This document shows, piece after piece, positions 1 through 9,646 of a stretch of DNA of 64,000 bases; position 1 is the first letter of the stretch, and each line of letters starts with the position of its first letter. The stretch comes from Novosphingobium pokkalii (GTDB taxonomy: Bacteria; Pseudomonadota; Alphaproteobacteria; Sphingomonadales; Sphingomonadaceae). The notes under the pieces were generated by a model. It made no database searches. It had not been told where the DNA came from and saw only the letters and a program-made list of their open reading frames with translations. The position numbers were made by a program, and so were the translations under genes. Location: assembly GCF_014652855.1 (NCBI RefSeq), contig NZ_BMZP01000004.1, positions 275,242-339,241 on the forward strand, written 5' to 3'.

Positions 1-1956
1 ATCGTGGGCGAGGAACTCGATGCCGATCCCGCCAGCTTCGTGGTGGAAAACGCCCCGCCCGGCCCGGATTATCGCGTCATGCCCGGCGGCATCCGCTTCA
101 CCGGCGGGTCCATGTCGGTCCGCTCCAGCTATGACACCATGCGCCGGCTGGGGGCCAGCGCCCGCGCGGTGCTGATCCAGGCAGCGGCGCAGCGCCTCTC
201 GGTGCCGGTGGCCGAACTGACCACCCAGCCCGGCCGCGTGGTGCACCAAGCTTCAGGCCGCAGCCTGGGCTATGGCGAGCTTGCCCCCCATGCGCTCGAT
301 CTGGCCGTGCCGGCCACGCCGCCCGCGCTCAAGGATCCCAAGGATTTCCGCTGGATCGGCAAGCCGCAGGCGCGGCTTGACGTGCGTGCCAAGTCCACCG
401 GCAAGGCGCAGTTCTCGATCGACACCAAAGTCGATGGCATGCTCCACGCAGCCGTGCAGCACGCGCCGCGCCTGGGCCTGACCGTGGGCAAGATCCGCAA
501 CGAGGCTGCGGTAAAGGCGATGAAGGGCGTGCATTCGGTGCACGTGCTCGATGGCGCCGTGGCCGTGGTCGCGCCACGCTTCTGGCATGCGCGCCGCGCG
601 GTGGAGGCTGCCCAGGTCGATTGGCTGGAGCCGAGCGGCGCCACCTATCGCCCGATGCCGGCAACGTTTTCCACCGCCGACCATGCCGCCCACCTCGCCA
701 CGGTGCAGGGCACCGAGGAAGTGGCCGAAAGCAGCGGCGACGTGGCCAAGGCCTTTGCCGCAGCCAAGTCCACCGTCAGCGCCACCTACCACAGCCAATA
801 TCTCAACCACGCGCAGTTGGAGCCGCCCTCGGCCCTGGCGCGGTTCAACGCCGACGGCACGCTGGACATGTGGTTTCCCAACCAGGCGCCCGACATGTTC
901 CTGGCAGAAGTGGCCAAGGTTTCCGGCCTGCCGCCCGAAAAGATCCGCATCCATTCGCCGCTGCTCGGCGGCTTCTTCGGGCGCCATTTCCTCTATCCCA
1001 AGGGCAATCCCTATCCCCAGGCGATCGAACTGGCCAAGCGGGTCAACGCGCCGGTCAAGCTGATCTGGACGCGCGAGGAGGAATTCCTGCGCGATCCGCT
1101 GCGGCCGATGGCGGCGGTGCGCTTTCGCGGCGCGCTCGATGCCGCCGGCATGCCGCTGGCGATCGAGGCGGTCAGCGCCACCGAAGGCCCGGGCGAAGGC
1201 ATTGCCGACAAGCGCAGCGGCAAGATCGACCCCAGCGCGCTCGAAGGCCTGACCGGCAAGAGCTATGCCGTGGCAAATACCCGCATTGCCCAGATCTTCG
1301 TGAAAAGCCCGACCACGCTGGCCTATTGGCGTTCGGTCGGCAATTCGATGAACGACTTCTTCTATGAAGCCTTTCTCGATGAACTGGCCGATCAGGGCGG
1401 GCAAGATCCGTACGCCGTGCGCCAGCATCTGCTGGCCGGCAACGCGCGGCTCACCACCCTGCTCAAGGCGGTGGTCGATCTCTCCGGCGGGTGGAAGCGC
1501 GGGCCGTTCAAGGCCGCCGACGGCACCACCCGCGCGCGCGGCATGGCCATGGCCTCTCCGTTTGGGACGCAGACCGCGGCGATTGCCGAAGTCTCGATCA
1601 GCGATGGCCAGGTGACCGTGCACGAGGTGTGGCAGGCGATCGATCCGGGCAGCATCGTCAATCCCGCGATCATCACCGCGCAGGTCAATTCCGCCGTGGC
1701 GCTGGGCGTGTCGCAAGCGCTGGTGGAAGAAGCCGCCTACAAGAACGGGGAGCGCGTGGCGCGCAACTTCGATGGCTATCCGATCCTCACCCCCGATCGC
1801 ATGCCGCGCGTGCATGTGCGCATCGTGGAAAGCGGGGAGAAGATGGGCGGCATCGGCGAACCGGGGCTGCCGGCGGTGCCCCCGGCCGTGGTCAACGCGG
1901 TTTCGCGCCTGCGTGGCAAGCGGGTGCGGGCGCTGCCCATCGGCACGCTTGCCTGA
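1..1956 (+). CDS. Isoquinoline 1-oxidoreductase-type molybdopterin subunit (5'-truncated by window edge)
   Basis: Large, molybdopterin-cytosine-dinucleotide-binding subunit of a xanthine dehydrogenase-family hydroxylase (IorB type), which hydroxylates N-heteroaromatic compounds or oxidises aldehydes and passes electrons to a small 2Fe-2S subunit. The frame is open to base 1, so the N-terminus is outside the window; about 650 residues remain of the roughly 730-770 usual for the family. Seen: a substrate-loop phrase GGFFGRHF, a hinge segment beginning RLDVRAKSTGKAQFSID, and the C-terminal MGGIGEPGLPAVPPAVVNA, where the Glu of GEPG sits where the family keeps its catalytic Glu. The 2Fe-2S subunit is not visible. 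It converges on the exporter operon with a 3-nt gap. The real substrate is unknown. Confidence 0.85.
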   Translation: MVGEELDADPASFVVENAPPGPDYRVMPGGIRFTGGSMSVRSSYDTMRRLGASARAVLIQAAAQRLSVPVAELTTQPGRVVHQASGRSLGYGELAPHALDLAVPATPPALKDPKDFRWIGKPQARLDVRAKSTGKAQFSIDTKVDGMLHAAVQHAPRLGLTVGKIRNEAAVKAMKGVHSVHVLDGAVAVVAPRFWHARRAVEAAQVDWLEPSGATYRPMPATFSTADHAAHLATVQGTEEVAESSGDVAKAFAAAKSTVSATYHSQYLNHAQLEPPSALARFNADGTLDMWFPNQAPDMFLAEVAKVSGLPPEKIRIHSPLLGGFFGRHFLYPKGNPYPQAIELAKRVNAPVKLIWTREEEFLRDPLRPMAAVRFRGALDAAGMPLAIEAVSATEGPGEGIADKRSGKIDPSALEGLTGKSYAVANTRIAQIFVKSPTTLAYWRSVGNSMNDFFYEAFLDELADQGGQDPYAVRQHLLAGNARLTTLLKAVVDLSGGWKRGPFKAADGTTRARGMAMASPFGTQTAAIAEVSISDGQVTVHEVWQAIDPGSIVNPAIITAQVNSAVALGVSQALVEEAAYKNGERVARNFDGYPILTPDRMPRVHVRIVESGEKMGGIGEPGLPAVPPAVVNAVSRLRGKRVRALPIGTLA

Positions 1957-1959
1957 CCG

Positions 1960-3096
1960 TCAGGCTGGCCCGGCGCCTTCGGCCCGGGCCAGCTCCTGCT
2001 CCTGCTCCAGAGCCCGCGCGCGCCACAACCACGCTGCGCCATAGAGCGCGGCGAGCGCCAGGATGGCGGCGAGCGGGCCCCAGGCTTCGGCCAGGCTCGC
2101 CCCCATCTGGTTGAAGCGGATGAACAGGTGCATCGCCGCCGTTGCCGGGGAAAGCCAGGCGAGCGCAGCCAGCCAGCCGGGCATGGCCGACAGCGGCCAG
2201 GCAAAGCCAGCCAGGAACACCAGCGGCACGGACGTGGGCATCAGCAGCTTGAGCGCATCGTCCCCCCGCCGGAACAGGCTGCCCAGTGCCAGCCCGAGCG
2301 CGGCCACCGCCGCCGCGAACACCGGCAGCGCCAGCAGCAGCCCGGCCATGTTCCCCGCGCGCGGCACATCCTGGATCCAGAACGCGAAGCCGAACACGAA
2401 AGCCCCGGCCAGGACGCCCACCAGCACCAGCGCCGCCCAGGTGCCCAGCGCGGCGGCCAGCCAGTCCCCACCGATCACCGCGCCGCGCCGGCGCCGTTCG
2501 GCAATCAGCCGCGCCCCGGCAAACAGCAGCGTCTGTTGCAGGATCACGTTGGCAACGGCCGGAAACACATAGTCGCGATAGCCGCCGGTGGTGTTGAACA
2601 ACGGCTGCACCACGATCGGACTGGCCGCGCCGCGCACGCCCTTGTCGAGGCCAAGGCGTTGCGCGGTATCGGCGGCCACTTCGCCCAGCGCCTTGGCTAT
2701 GGTTTCGGCGCGGACGAAATAAGTGCCGTTGACGATCAGGGCGATGCCCGCCCCCGGCTTGCCGGTCTGCGCCACGGCGGAAAGCCCGCGCGACAGCACC
2801 AACACCCCTTCGGCGCGGCGCTGCTCCAGCACGGCGCGCGCCGCGGCCACATCGGGCGCGCGGGCGATCACGTTCACCGCATGGGTTTCCCCCAGCCGCC
2901 GCACCACCAGGCGCGACAGGGCGCTGTCATCCTGATCGACCACCACCACCGGCATCGCCTCGGCCGCCTGGCGGGAATAGGGCGCGGGGTAATAGAAGGC
3001 GTAGAACAGCACCGAGACCACCGCGAGCGAGAGCAGTTCGCGCGAGCGCAGGATTTCCCACAGCGTGGTCTCGCAGGCGCGCCACACCGCCTTCAT
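1960..3096 (-). CDS. ABC-2 type transporter permease (YhhJ/YbhR-like)
   Basis: Inner-membrane permease of an ABC-2 exporter, 378 aa. One N-terminal membrane segment (about residues 20-40) precedes a periplasmic domain starting VVVVDQDDSALSRLVVRR, the usual layout of this family. Several membrane segments follow in the C-terminal half, ending in a charged tail. The open frame extends upstream, but the start at 3096 overlaps the previous gene as ATGA and begins MKAVWRACETTLWEILRSRE, matching family N-termini. Last gene of the TolC-HlyD-permease-permease operon. A drug or envelope-stress export role is inferred from the family. No ATPase accompanies it. Confidence 0.85.
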   Translation of the reverse strand: MKAVWRACETTLWEILRSRELLSLAVVSVLFYAFYYPAPYSRQAAEAMPVVVVDQDDSALSRLVVRRLGETHAVNVIARAPDVAAARAVLEQRRAEGVLVLSRGLSAVAQTGKPGAGIALIVNGTYFVRAETIAKALGEVAADTAQRLGLDKGVRGAASPIVVQPLFNTTGGYRDYVFPAVANVILQQTLLFAGARLIAERRRRGAVIGGDWLAAALGTWAALVLVGVLAGAFVFGFAFWIQDVPRAGNMAGLLLALPVFAAAVAALGLALGSLFRRGDDALKLLMPTSVPLVFLAGFAWPLSAMPGWLAALAWLSPATAAMHLFIRFNQMGASLAEAWGPLAAILALAALYGAAWLWRARALEQEQELARAEGAGPA

Positions 3097-4199
3097 CGCG
3101 CGCGCACCACCAGCCACAGCCCCAGTGCGCCGGGCACCAGGGGATAGAGTAGCAGCGCGCCCGCCTCGGCCAGCAGCGGGCGCGCCGCCGCGCCCATCAC
3201 CGCATCCATCTGCAAACGCAAGCCGTGGGTCAGCGGCAGCGCGGCATTCCACACCCGCACCAGCCAGGGCGATCCGTTGATCGGCAGAGAGGCGCCGGAA
3301 TAGGCCAGCGCCGACCCCGCGACGATCACCGCGCCCGACAGCGCCGTGGCCGGCTCTCGCACCAGGGCCAGCAGGAACAGCGCGATCGAGACCGTGGCGG
3401 CAAACAGCAGGGCATAGCCCCCGACCAGCGCCAGCACGCCGCCTTCCACGCGATAGCCACGCGCCAGCACCAGCCACAGCAGCCAGGCCGTGGCCAGCGC
3501 GGTGCCCGCGCCGACATGGGGCAGCAGGCGGCCCACGACCTGCCCGGCCGCGCCCGGCGTAGTGCGGACAAACGCGGCGAAAGAGCCATCCTGCAACAAG
3601 GGCGTCAGCGCGCCGATTGCAGTGACGGCAATCGCCAGATGGAGAATGCCAGGCCCCAGCAGCAGGCCCAGATACCATTCCAGGCTGCCGGTGGGATTGC
3701 CGAGCAGCGCGACATGGACCCCCGGCAAGCGCGCCGTATAGAGCCCCAGCCGCGCCGCCGGACCGGCCGCCAGGGCGCTGGCCACGGCCAGTTCGGCGCT
3801 GGTCTGCGCCACGGCGCCGGTCGCCAGGAACTGCGCGGCATAGAGCACTTCCACCGGCGCTGCACCGGGGCGGCGCAGGCCGGTTGCCACGCCGCGCGGC
3901 ACCACAACCACGGCCACCGCGCGTTCCTGGCGCAAGGCGGAAAGCCCCTGCCCGATCTGCCCGGTCACGGCAACGACGCGCAGTTGCGGACTGGCGGCGA
4001 GATCGCGCACGATCGCACGCGCCAGTGGCCCGCCATCGCGATCGACCACCACCACGCCCAGCCCGCGCGGCGATCCGGCAAACAGCATGGCCGCCATCAG
4101 CGCCAGCATCACCGCCGGCACTACGGTCAACAGCGCCAGGTCCAGCCGGTTGTGGCCCAGGCGATCCACCTCTGCACGAAATCCGGCGGCAATGCTCAT
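3093..4199 (-). CDS. ABC-2 type transporter permease (second subunit)
   Basis: Second ABC-2 permease, 368 aa, with the same architecture as its neighbour: membrane segment near residues 22-42, a periplasmic domain starting VVVVDRDGGPLARAIVRDL, then a C-terminal membrane bundle. It overlaps the HlyD gene before it and the permease gene after it by ATGA, so all are probably translationally coupled. Two unlike permease subunits suggest a heterodimeric channel. The cognate ATP-binding protein is missing from the operon and the window and would have to come from elsewhere. Confidence 0.83.
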   Translation of the reverse strand: MSIAAGFRAEVDRLGHNRLDLALLTVVPAVMLALMAAMLFAGSPRGLGVVVVDRDGGPLARAIVRDLAASPQLRVVAVTGQIGQGLSALRQERAVAVVVVPRGVATGLRRPGAAPVEVLYAAQFLATGAVAQTSAELAVASALAAGPAARLGLYTARLPGVHVALLGNPTGSLEWYLGLLLGPGILHLAIAVTAIGALTPLLQDGSFAAFVRTTPGAAGQVVGRLLPHVGAGTALATAWLLWLVLARGYRVEGGVLALVGGYALLFAATVSIALFLLALVREPATALSGAVIVAGSALAYSGASLPINGSPWLVRVWNAALPLTHGLRLQMDAVMGAAARPLLAEAGALLLYPLVPGALGLWLVVRAR

Positions 4200-5188
4200 T
4201 GCGGCCAGGCGAACAGCACGCTCATCCCGGGACGCAGGCCCGCCACGGCCTCGGCCGGGCGCAGCCGCACCTCGATCGCGTGCACGTCATAGCCGCGCGT
4301 GGCGCGGGTGGCGCGCTGCGTGGCAAATTCGCCCTGCGGCGCGATGCGCGCCACGCGGAAGCGCACGTTGCGGCCCAGCGCCGGCACTTCACCGACCAGC
4401 ACCCGGCCCGGCGCCATGCCATGATAGATGTCTTCGGGCAGGTTGACGCTGACCCAAGGGTGATCCACGTCGATCACCTGCAAGGCTGGCAGCACCGGGC
4501 TGACGAGTTCGCCCGGCTGCACCAGGCGCCGCGCCACTTCCCCGCCGATCGGCGAGACCAGCCGGGTTTCCGCGCCCAAGGCACCCGCAGTGGCCGCGCC
4601 GGCCGCGGCGATGCGCACTTGCGCGGCGGCCAGGGCCTTGCTCGCCGGGCGCGGGCCGGCCAGCAGCTTGGCATACTGCGCGCGCGCCGCCGCCGCCGCC
4701 TGCGCGCTGCTGTCGCGCGCGGCATGGGCTTCGTCACGCCGCTGCGCCGCGATCACGCCCTGGGCAAACAGGCGATCGGCCCGCTCGCTGGATGTGCGCG
4801 CCAGGTCTGCCGTCGCCTGGGCCGCCAGCCAGGTCGCGCGGACCGAGGCGATATCCTCCGCCCGCGCGCCTTCATCGGCCAGTGCCTGGGCCGCCTTGGC
4901 GCCATCGAGCGCGGCCTGCGCCTGCGCCTGGCCATTGGTGATTTCCGGGCTGGAGAGGCGCGCCAGAACCTGGCCGGGCTGCACCCGGTCGCCCTCTTCC
5001 ACAGTGATCGCATCCACCCGCGCGAGCGCCTTGGTCGCGACGTTGATGGTGTCTGCGTCCACTTCGCCCTGAAGCGGGGGATCGGACGGACGGGCTGCGA
5101 GCCACAGGCCGATCGCCAGCAGCACGGCGACCAGCGCCAGGCCGAGATAGAGCCAGCGTCGCTGCCGGGGAGAGGGTTGCGCGGTCAT
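4196..5188 (-). CDS. HlyD-family periplasmic adaptor protein
   Basis: Membrane-fusion adaptor, 330 aa, that bridges the inner-membrane permeases to the TolC-like duct. Seen: short cytoplasmic N-terminus, one membrane anchor (about residues 12-31), a biotinyl-lipoyl half motif VEEGDRVQPGQVLARLSSPE, an Ala/Arg-rich alpha-helical hairpin (about 95-200), the second lipoyl half (LVSPIGGEVARRLVQPGELV) and a beta-barrel C-terminus. Length fits the YhiI/EmrA-like group. It overlaps both operon neighbours by 4 nt. Confidence 0.88.
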   Translation of the reverse strand: MTAQPSPRQRRWLYLGLALVAVLLAIGLWLAARPSDPPLQGEVDADTINVATKALARVDAITVEEGDRVQPGQVLARLSSPEITNGQAQAQAALDGAKAAQALADEGARAEDIASVRATWLAAQATADLARTSSERADRLFAQGVIAAQRRDEAHAARDSSAQAAAAARAQYAKLLAGPRPASKALAAAQVRIAAAGAATAGALGAETRLVSPIGGEVARRLVQPGELVSPVLPALQVIDVDHPWVSVNLPEDIYHGMAPGRVLVGEVPALGRNVRFRVARIAPQGEFATQRATRATRGYDVHAIEVRLRPAEAVAGLRPGMSVLFAWPQ

Positions 5189-6696
5189 GGTGTCTGGGGC
5201 TCCGGCAGCAGGCGCACGTCGGCCGTGGCAATCGCGTCGTCCAGCCGGTCGAGCCGGCCCGAGGCGGCCAGCAAGCCGGCGAGCGCCAGATCGTATTCAT
5301 AGGCCGTGGCAATGCGCTGGGTGCGCGCGGCCGAAAGCGCGGCCTCGGCGCCCAGCACGGCGGTGAGCGTGCTTTCCCCTTCGGCGAACGAGACACGGCG
5401 CACCCGCAGGTTTTCCTGCGCGGCGGCGAGGCTCGAATCGAGCAGCACGAACGAGCGGCGCGCCGCCTCGGTCAACGTCCAGGCCCGGTGCACGGCGGTT
5501 TCGCCGACGCGACGCGCCTCGCGCGCGGCATCCTGCGCGGCGGCCTCCTGTTCGCGCGCGGAGGCCAGCAGATGGCCGCGATCGACATTGGACAGCAACG
5601 TGATGCGCGCGCCCACGCCGACCACCCAGTCCGGCTCGGTCGGCAGGGCGTGATCGCGGTTGAAGTTATAGGCGCCAAAGGCAAAGGCCTGGGGCCGATA
5701 GCGGGCGCGGGCCAGTTCCACCCCGGCCTTGGCGACACCGGCGCCGGCGTCCGCCTCGCGCGTGCGCGGCAGGCGATCCCCGTCGACATAGCTGTCCACC
5801 GGCTCCAGCGCGCGGGTGCGCACGAACAGCGGCGTGGTCGGCTGCACGCTGCCGGCCTCCAGCGTCAGGGCCAGTTCGTCCTGCGCGGCGGCTTCCTCCA
5901 GCAGCGCGCGCTGATAGGCCCGCTCGGCGGTGTCGCGCGCCACGCCTGCTTCCAGCGTGGTGGCATGCGGGGTGACACCGGCCTGTTCGGACTGCGCGAC
6001 ATCGCGTGCCAGGCTGGCGAGGGCATCGCGGGATTCGCGCGCCGACAGCGCCAGGGCATGGGCCGCCATCTGGCCGAAATAGACCCGTACCAGATTGAGC
6101 CGCGCGGTATCGCGGGCGCTGGCCACCCGTGCTTGCGCCAAGTCAACCCCGGCGGCGGCGGCATGCTGCACCGCCGGTATCGCGCCGCCGGAATAGAGCG
6201 GCAGCACGCCCTGGACGGTGGGATTGAACACCTCGTCGCGATAGCGATAGGTGAGCGAGTCCGGGATTGCCGAAAAGAGGCCCGGCAGTGCCTGCGATAT
6301 GCGTCCGACGATGCCGCTGGCAATCTCCTGGAACGCGGGCGGCAACTGCCCCGGCAGCGCCGAAAGATAGCCATCGACCCCTTGCAGGGTTTCCTGCTTG
6401 GGGCCGGAGAGATCGACGCTGAGCGTCTTCTGATAGGCCAGATATTGCGCCGAGGCGGTCACGATCGGGCGGTGCATCGTTGCCACGGCCGCCTGCACTT
6501 CGCGTGCAGCATTGACGCCATGCTGCACGCCCGACAGCGCCGGGGAGGCGTGCTCCAGCCGCTCCTGCGCGTCGGCAAAGCTCAGCGCCAGAGCCGGGCC
6601 TGGCGTCTCCGTAGCCGCCTCTTGCGCATGGCCTGAACCGGCGGTGGCGATCGTGCCGCTTGCCGCCCACAGCAGCAGTACGGCGCCCCTGTTCAC
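5185..6696 (-). CDS. TolC-family outer-membrane efflux protein
   Basis: Outer-membrane channel of the tripartite exporter, 503 aa. A GTG start at 6696 is chosen because it gives a clean signal peptide (MNRGAVLLLWAASGTIATAG, cleavage near AQEA) and has a GAGACGG sequence upstream; an ATG at 6753 would add 19 residues that do not look like a leader. The protein shows two outer-membrane efflux repeats rich in Ala, Glu and Arg coiled-coil helices. It is first in the operon with HlyD and the two permeases. Roughly 150 bp separate it from the flavoprotein gene upstream. Confidence 0.85.
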   Translation of the reverse strand: MNRGAVLLLWAASGTIATAGSGHAQEAATETPGPALALSFADAQERLEHASPALSGVQHGVNAAREVQAAVATMHRPIVTASAQYLAYQKTLSVDLSGPKQETLQGVDGYLSALPGQLPPAFQEIASGIVGRISQALPGLFSAIPDSLTYRYRDEVFNPTVQGVLPLYSGGAIPAVQHAAAAGVDLAQARVASARDTARLNLVRVYFGQMAAHALALSARESRDALASLARDVAQSEQAGVTPHATTLEAGVARDTAERAYQRALLEEAAAQDELALTLEAGSVQPTTPLFVRTRALEPVDSYVDGDRLPRTREADAGAGVAKAGVELARARYRPQAFAFGAYNFNRDHALPTEPDWVVGVGARITLLSNVDRGHLLASAREQEAAAQDAAREARRVGETAVHRAWTLTEAARRSFVLLDSSLAAAQENLRVRRVSFAEGESTLTAVLGAEAALSAARTQRIATAYEYDLALAGLLAASGRLDRLDDAIATADVRLLPEPQTP

Positions 6697-6847
6697 ATTG
6701 TCCGTCTCATTCTGCCGCAGCCCCCTTGCAGCGTGGATTCGCGCAGGCCTCACGCCCGTGCAAGCCGCCTTACGCGCAAAGCCGGCAGTGGTTCCTGCGC
6801 GCGATCAAATTGGCCGGTCGCATCGCCGCCGGTCACACAGGCGCCGG

Positions 6848-8080
6848 TCAGGCAAAGCGGGCCAGATCGAACGGCGCGAGCGGCACGGCGGGCGTGGCCC
6901 CGTCGATCAGTGCCGTCACCAGATCGGCCGTCACCGCCGCCAGCGTCAGGCCCAGGTGCTGATGGCCAAAGGCATAGAACAGATTGTCGGCACCCTGCGC
7001 CCGGCCGATCGCGGGCAGATAGTCGGGCAGCGTCGGGCGGCAGCCCATCCAGCGTTGGTATGGCCCGGTGATCGGCAGGCCAAGATCGGCGACATGGCGT
7101 TCAAGCCGCGCCCACTTGCGCGGATCGGCCGGAGCATCGGGGTGCCCCAGTTCGACAAAGCTCGCTGCCTGGACCGTGTCGCGATAGCGGGTGACGATCA
7201 TTGATCGCTCCTCGAACACCACCGGCGGCAGATCGGCGGGCCAGCCAGTTTGCTCGTCGCGGATTTGCGCCCGGATGTGATAGCCGCGCTCGGCGATCAT
7301 CGGCACGGCATGGCCCAACCGCTCTAGGATCGCGCGCGAGCGGACCCCGGCGCAGACCAGCACCTGGTCCACCTCCACCCCCGCGATCGCGGCGCTCCCC
7401 CCGGCCACGCGCACGGCCGCCTTGGCCTGCACCCGCTCGCCACCGCGCGCGGCAAAGGCCTGGTGCAGCGCCTGGCGCAAGGCACCAAGGTCAGCGATCT
7501 GGGCGGTGCCGGCAAAGCGCACGGCGCCGGCCACCGGCGCGCGGCACAGCGCATCGATGCGCGCGCGGTCTGCGTCGGAGACGGGCTGCACACTGGCCGT
7601 GCCGGTCTGTGCCGCCTGCCACGCGGCCGTGCCGGCCTGCGCCGCCGCCGCGCCATGCCAGGCCACGAAATGGCCCTCTTCGCGCAGCAGGTCTTCCGCG
7701 CCGATGCGCTGGGCAAGCGCACGCCAGGCCGGCAGCGCCTGCGCCATCAGCGGCGCCATCGCCGCGCAACCGGCCCGGAAGCGCGCCGGGCGCGACGCGG
7801 CGAGCAGGCGCAGCCCGAACGGCAGCCAGTGCCTCACTGCGCCAGGCGGAAAGGCCAGCGCGCCGCCGCGCAGGAACAGGCGGCTGGGCAGAGAGCGCAA
7901 GGTCTCAAGCGAGGCCAGCGGCTCCACCTGCTCGGTGGCAATATGCCCGGCGTTGCCCCACGAGGCCGCCTGCCCTTGCGCGTCGTCATCGAGAAGGACA
8001 ACGCGGTGCCCAGCCTCCAGCAGGGCGATCCCCGTGCACAGACCCACCACGCCGCCGCCGACAACCCCGATTGCGCTCAC
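6848..8080 (-). CDS. FAD-dependent D-amino-acid (D-hydroxyproline) dehydrogenase
   Basis: DadA-type flavoprotein, 410 aa. The N-terminal dinucleotide fold is clear (GVVGGGVVGLCTG, residues 5-17) and the C-terminus carries the family segment GCRPTLPDYLPAIG with a final GHQHLGLTLA. Start is GTG at 8080 with GGAG 5 nt upstream. Context gives the specific job: in hydroxyproline clusters this enzyme oxidises cis-4-hydroxy-D-proline, made by the epimerase, to pyrroline-4-hydroxy-2-carboxylate. It is divergent from an amino acid permease, and the spacer contains the GTATAC palindrome shared with the deaminase and GH127 promoters. A general D-amino-acid dehydrogenase is the alternative. Confidence 0.85.
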   Translation of the reverse strand: MSAIGVVGGGVVGLCTGIALLEAGHRVVLLDDDAQGQAASWGNAGHIATEQVEPLASLETLRSLPSRLFLRGGALAFPPGAVRHWLPFGLRLLAASRPARFRAGCAAMAPLMAQALPAWRALAQRIGAEDLLREEGHFVAWHGAAAAQAGTAAWQAAQTGTASVQPVSDADRARIDALCRAPVAGAVRFAGTAQIADLGALRQALHQAFAARGGERVQAKAAVRVAGGSAAIAGVEVDQVLVCAGVRSRAILERLGHAVPMIAERGYHIRAQIRDEQTGWPADLPPVVFEERSMIVTRYRDTVQAASFVELGHPDAPADPRKWARLERHVADLGLPITGPYQRWMGCRPTLPDYLPAIGRAQGADNLFYAFGHQHLGLTLAAVTADLVTALIDGATPAVPLAPFDLARFA

Positions 8081-8104
8081 GAAAACTCCATTGCATTAGT
8101 CCGA

Positions 8105-8124
8105 CTATTTCGTATACCATATAT
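8105..8124. promoter_or_regulatory. GTATAC-centred palindrome, site A
   Basis: CTATTTCGTATACCATATAT lies between the divergent flavoprotein and permease genes, 25-44 nt upstream of the flavoprotein start. The core GTATAC has AT-rich, roughly symmetric arms. Closely similar 20-mers stand at 11666, 15166 and 15269 and nowhere else that I found in the window. A GntR/FadR-type operator is the likely meaning; part of the site could also serve as a -10 box. Confidence 0.6.
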
Positions 8125-8224
8125 CAATCACGCTAGTTGCGCACAAGATCGTATCTGGCGATACCACCCGCGCTTGCCGACGCGAGACGCTTCGCAACCC
8201 TTGTACCCCCATCCAGAGGATCCC

Positions 8225-9640
8225 ATGCTCGGACCGCGCAAATCCCTGACCGATCTGACCCAACGCACATCCGGGCACGCCCTGGCCAAGACGCTGAGCT
8301 GGCCGCACCTGATCGCGCTGGGGGTGGGCGCGATCGTCGGCACGGGCATCTATACCCTCACCGGCGTCGGCGCGGAACGGGCCGGGCCGGCCGTCATCCT
8401 GGCCTTCGCCATTGCCGGCGCGGTCTGCGCCTGCGCAGCCCTGGCCTATGCCGAGATGGCAACGCTCATCCCGGCGGCGGGCAGCGCCTATACTTTCAGC
8501 TATGTCGCGCTGGGTGAACAGCTCGCGTGGATCGTGGGGTGGAGCCTGATCCTGGAATACTCGCTGGCCTGCTCCACCGTGGCGGTAGGCTGGTCGGGCT
8601 ATCTTGTCGGATGGATCGAATCCGCCGGCATCCACCTGCCGCACATGCTGCTGGTCGGCCCCCACGGCGGCGGGCTGGTCAACCTGCCAGCCGTGCTTGT
8701 CGCGCTGGGCGTGATGGGCCTGCTGGTGGCGGGCACGCGCGAAAGCGCCACGCTCAACATCGTGCTGGTGATCATCAAGCTGGTGGCGCTGTCGATCTTC
8801 GTGATCATGGCCCTGCCTGCATTCCAGGGCCATAACCTCCACCCGTTCATGCCCTATGGCTTTGGCAGCACGGAAATCGGTGGGGAAAAGCGCGGGGTGA
8901 TGGCGGCGGCGGCCATCGTGTTCTTCGCGTTCTACGGGTTCGATGCCGTGGCGACCTCGGCCGAGGAAGCCAAGAATCCCGGCCGCGACCTGACCATCGG
9001 CATCGTCGGCTCGATGCTGGTCTGCACGCTGATCTACATGGCCGTGGCCATTTCCGCGATCGGCGCCCTGCCGTTCCAGCAACTGGCCAACTCGCCCGAG
9101 CCGCTCGCGCTGGTGCTGCGCAGCCTGGGCCAGCCGATGGCCGCGCACCTCATCGCCCTGGCGGCCGTGATCGCGCTGCCTTCGGTGATCCTGGTCATGA
9201 TGTATGGGCAAAGCCGCGTGTTCTTCGTGATGGCGCGCGACGGGCTGCTGCCCCGCGCGCTCGCCACGATCAGCCCGCGCACCGGCGCGCCGGTGCGGAT
9301 CACGCTGCTGACCGGGATTTCCATCGCGATTGTCGCGGGCATCTTCCGCCTGGACGAGATCGCCGAACTGGCCAACGCCGGCACGCTGATCGCGTTCATG
9401 GCCGTGGGTGCCTGCCTGATGGTCCTGCGTCGCCGCGCCCCCGAACTGCCGCGCCTGTTCCGCTGCCCCCAGCCGATGCTGGTGGGCACGCTGACGATCC
9501 TGGGCTGCGCCTATCTGCTGCTGAGCCTGCCCAGCGCCACGCTGGTGCGCTTTGCCGCGTGGAACGGGCTGGGGCTGGCCTTCTACCTGCTCTACGGCCG
9601 CCGCCACAGCGACGCGGGACGAGCCGAGCGCCAGGCCTGA
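8225..9640 (+). CDS. APC-superfamily amino acid permease (probable hydroxyproline importer)
   Basis: Inner-membrane amino acid transporter of the cationic amino acid/YfnA-like group, 471 aa with about 12 membrane segments. Start ATG at 8225 has AGAGGA 4 nt upstream. The N-terminal unwound-helix motif is visible (LGVGAIVGTGIYTLTG, near residue 36), as is the AGSAYTFSY segment and the FFAFYGFDAVATSAEE stretch typical of the CAT branch. It is divergent from the D-hydroxyproline dehydrogenase and shares operator site A, so hydroxyproline is the most likely substrate. It ends at a bidirectional terminator. Confidence 0.85.
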   Translation: MLGPRKSLTDLTQRTSGHALAKTLSWPHLIALGVGAIVGTGIYTLTGVGAERAGPAVILAFAIAGAVCACAALAYAEMATLIPAAGSAYTFSYVALGEQLAWIVGWSLILEYSLACSTVAVGWSGYLVGWIESAGIHLPHMLLVGPHGGGLVNLPAVLVALGVMGLLVAGTRESATLNIVLVIIKLVALSIFVIMALPAFQGHNLHPFMPYGFGSTEIGGEKRGVMAAAAIVFFAFYGFDAVATSAEEAKNPGRDLTIGIVGSMLVCTLIYMAVAISAIGALPFQQLANSPEPLALVLRSLGQPMAAHLIALAAVIALPSVILVMMYGQSRVFFVMARDGLLPRALATISPRTGAPVRITLLTGISIAIVAGIFRLDEIAELANAGTLIAFMAVGACLMVLRRRAPELPRLFRCPQPMLVGTLTILGCAYLLLSLPSATLVRFAAWNGLGLAFYLLYGRRHSDAGRAERQA

Positions 9641-9646
9641 CCTGAA

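Noticed and set aside
253..1815. 520-codon open frame antisense to the molybdenum hydroxylase gene
   Set aside because: High-GC codon bias keeps antisense frames open; the translation is His/Arg/Gly-rich without domain features, and the sense frame is a clear family member.
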